Assembly (NCBI RefSeq): GCF_001039355.2
Contig: NW_019774770.1
Coordinates: 248,001-312,000 of the forward strand
Source: Lingula anatina
Lineage: Eukaryota > Brachiopoda > Lingulata > Lingulida > Lingulidae
Reading direction: 5' to 3'
Length of the DNA: 64,000 nucleotides
Every line of letters begins with the position of its first letter. The stretch's first letter is position 1. Both the position numbers and the translations under genes were made by a program. Positions 62,529-64,000 of the stretch are shown in pieces. Under the pieces are notes generated by a model. The model was given only the letters and a program-made list of their open reading frames with translations. It searched no databases and was not told the origin of the DNA.

Positions 62529-64000
62529 CTAAGGAAAGATAAAAATAGAAAACATCAATACCAATTTACAGACATGTATTTTATTTAAGTGCTCAGATAT
62601 GGTACTGTAATGGCGTTCTATTATCTTGTAGTTTGCAGGTGGCTCTAGTGGGAGTATTTATTGCCATCACCTTGGACTTTTGACTACTGGTACAAGAATA
62701 CCGTGCAGTTTGTGGTTGTGGTGACAACTAAATAATAATACTTGCTCATTTGACGCTTTATTTAACGTGGGTGGGGAGGCACTCTGCACGCGTTGGGGCT
62801 TCATACGACCGCATGGCCACACGCTAAGTTTCTGTAGGGAAATCAATGGCGTAGAGGGACAGGCTGTTCTGCCTTGCTTGATGCACTGTCCTTAATAATA
62901 TCAATTATCAATAACAATTGGGTAATCATTCGCAAAAAGCGATGATCGATGTGTCTCGGTTGCTTGGTGTTAACAACACAGCACCAAAACTCAAGGTATG
63001 CTGGTTTTATAATTATGCGCTACGTAATTCGGAATACCTGAGAAACCCCTCTGTATGCCAACGCACAAGACTCGTGACTTCTCGATATCTGAGAGAGCCT
63101 CTTGTGATGTTGATTCGGTGTCATGCCGTACTATGGCTTTAAAGAATGTCGTTGTGTACATTTTTGGTACTGGATTAGAGGCTTGCGCAGCTATCAATAT
63201 TGCAATGTACTGGGTGGCCGTCCAAAGCGATGGTCGGTGTTGAGCGCCGGTGTACGTGTGTATTTTTGTACATATTTACTCTGCTCATGAGCATTCCTGT
63301 TCAATCTGTTACACACTTTATCTATTGGGAAGGGGTCAATTAAAGCTATTTTTACAGTCGCAGGGAGCAACATAACTGCAAAGTCAACCCACATATGACA
63401 CCTTCGCTAAGTGCAACGTGTTAAAGGAATGCCGTTTATTGCATCTCCCATGGCTGGGGATTTTGAGGTCACTTACACTTGCCATCTTTTTTTTTATGAA
63501 CACATGAGATTGTGAGGTGTATTTGGCTTAAGTGACAATACGCTTGACGTCATGCTAAGCTTTAGCAAGCCCATAATCTCATTATTATTTCTTTTTATTT
63601 CCCCTGTTTGCCAAAAGGTGATCTTTCAGAAAGTCGCATGTTTCTATCTATATCTCTTCTGGTTAACATCATTTAACTTTTTAAAGCCACCGGAAGATAA
63701 CCTTATCGATATGTGATCGAAAATGACCAGCACCTATTTATAGGGTTGACGTGTTTAGTATCTAAACCAGTCTTCATTTACCCTTTGATAAGTTTCATTC
63801 GAAATGCCTTAAGGACAGTAGTTCGTCGGTTCGGTTCCTTAGCGTTCAAGAAAAAAAAAACTGAGAACATAAATATTAATTGTCCTTTAATTAATCCTTT
63901 CACGATTTCACAAGTGGCTAAGCTGCCCAAACACTTGTGCATGCTTCAGGTCTTCGGGTTCAGCGGTTTTGGCCCAGAGGTTAAAACGGCGAGGAAAGTG
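62529..64000. other. Presumed intron of the TGF-beta ligand gene
   Basis: This follows from the acceptor at 62529-62530 on the minus strand. No convincing upstream coding exon ending in the required phase is visible to the window edge. Open frames here are short and not protein-like. Confidence 0.5.

Noticed and set aside
63466-63484. Possible upstream exon of the TGF-beta gene (ATG GCA AGT before GTAAGT on the minus strand)
   Set aside because: The phase does not fit the exon at 62528, which needs one preceding base, and no signal peptide is encoded.

Overview
The window is nuclear DNA of an invertebrate animal. The genes are split by many short GT-AG introns, the intergenic DNA is AT-rich, and simple repeats are frequent. 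Five protein genes can be read from the sequence: a GID8 homologue, CC2D2A, an interleukin-17 family cytokine, PARPBP (PARI), and the 3' part of a TGF-beta superfamily ligand. A secreted IL-17 together with a nine-cysteine TGF-beta ligand fits a lophotrochozoan such as a mollusc or brachiopod, but the lineage is an inference and other invertebrates are possible.

Layout. 1-2119: upstream DNA with a possible GID8 promoter. 2120-3527 (+): GID8, four coding exons, 229 aa. 4821-28029 (+): CC2D2A, 44 coding exons plus one further candidate exon, about 1,700 aa, with a 3' UTR to about 29277. 29280-38500: about 9 kb without a recognisable gene. 39238-40077 (-): IL-17, 196 aa. 40078-40935: a compact head-to-head spacer ending in a CpG-rich promoter with NRF1-like and CCAAT motifs. 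42395-50610 (+): PARPBP, eleven coding exons, 654 aa, ending in a PCNA-binding box. 50730-60950: about 10 kb without a recognisable gene, containing a 41-bp minisatellite. 61654-62528 (-): last exon of the TGF-beta ligand, whose 5' exons lie further right or outside the window.

The genes do not form one pathway. GID8 and CC2D2A are housekeeping genes (ubiquitin ligase complex; ciliary transition zone) and PARPBP acts in DNA repair. IL-17 and the TGF-beta ligand are secreted signals, and each has a large gene-free flank that may hold regulatory DNA. The more unusual items are non-coding or structural: an in-frame candidate extra exon in CC2D2A, a 173-bp transposon-like element with terminal inverted repeats and a 6-bp target duplication, two long intronic hairpins, and ATT arrays lying against splice acceptors. 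I found no new enzymatic or defence system. All splice sites were read by eye, without transcript data.
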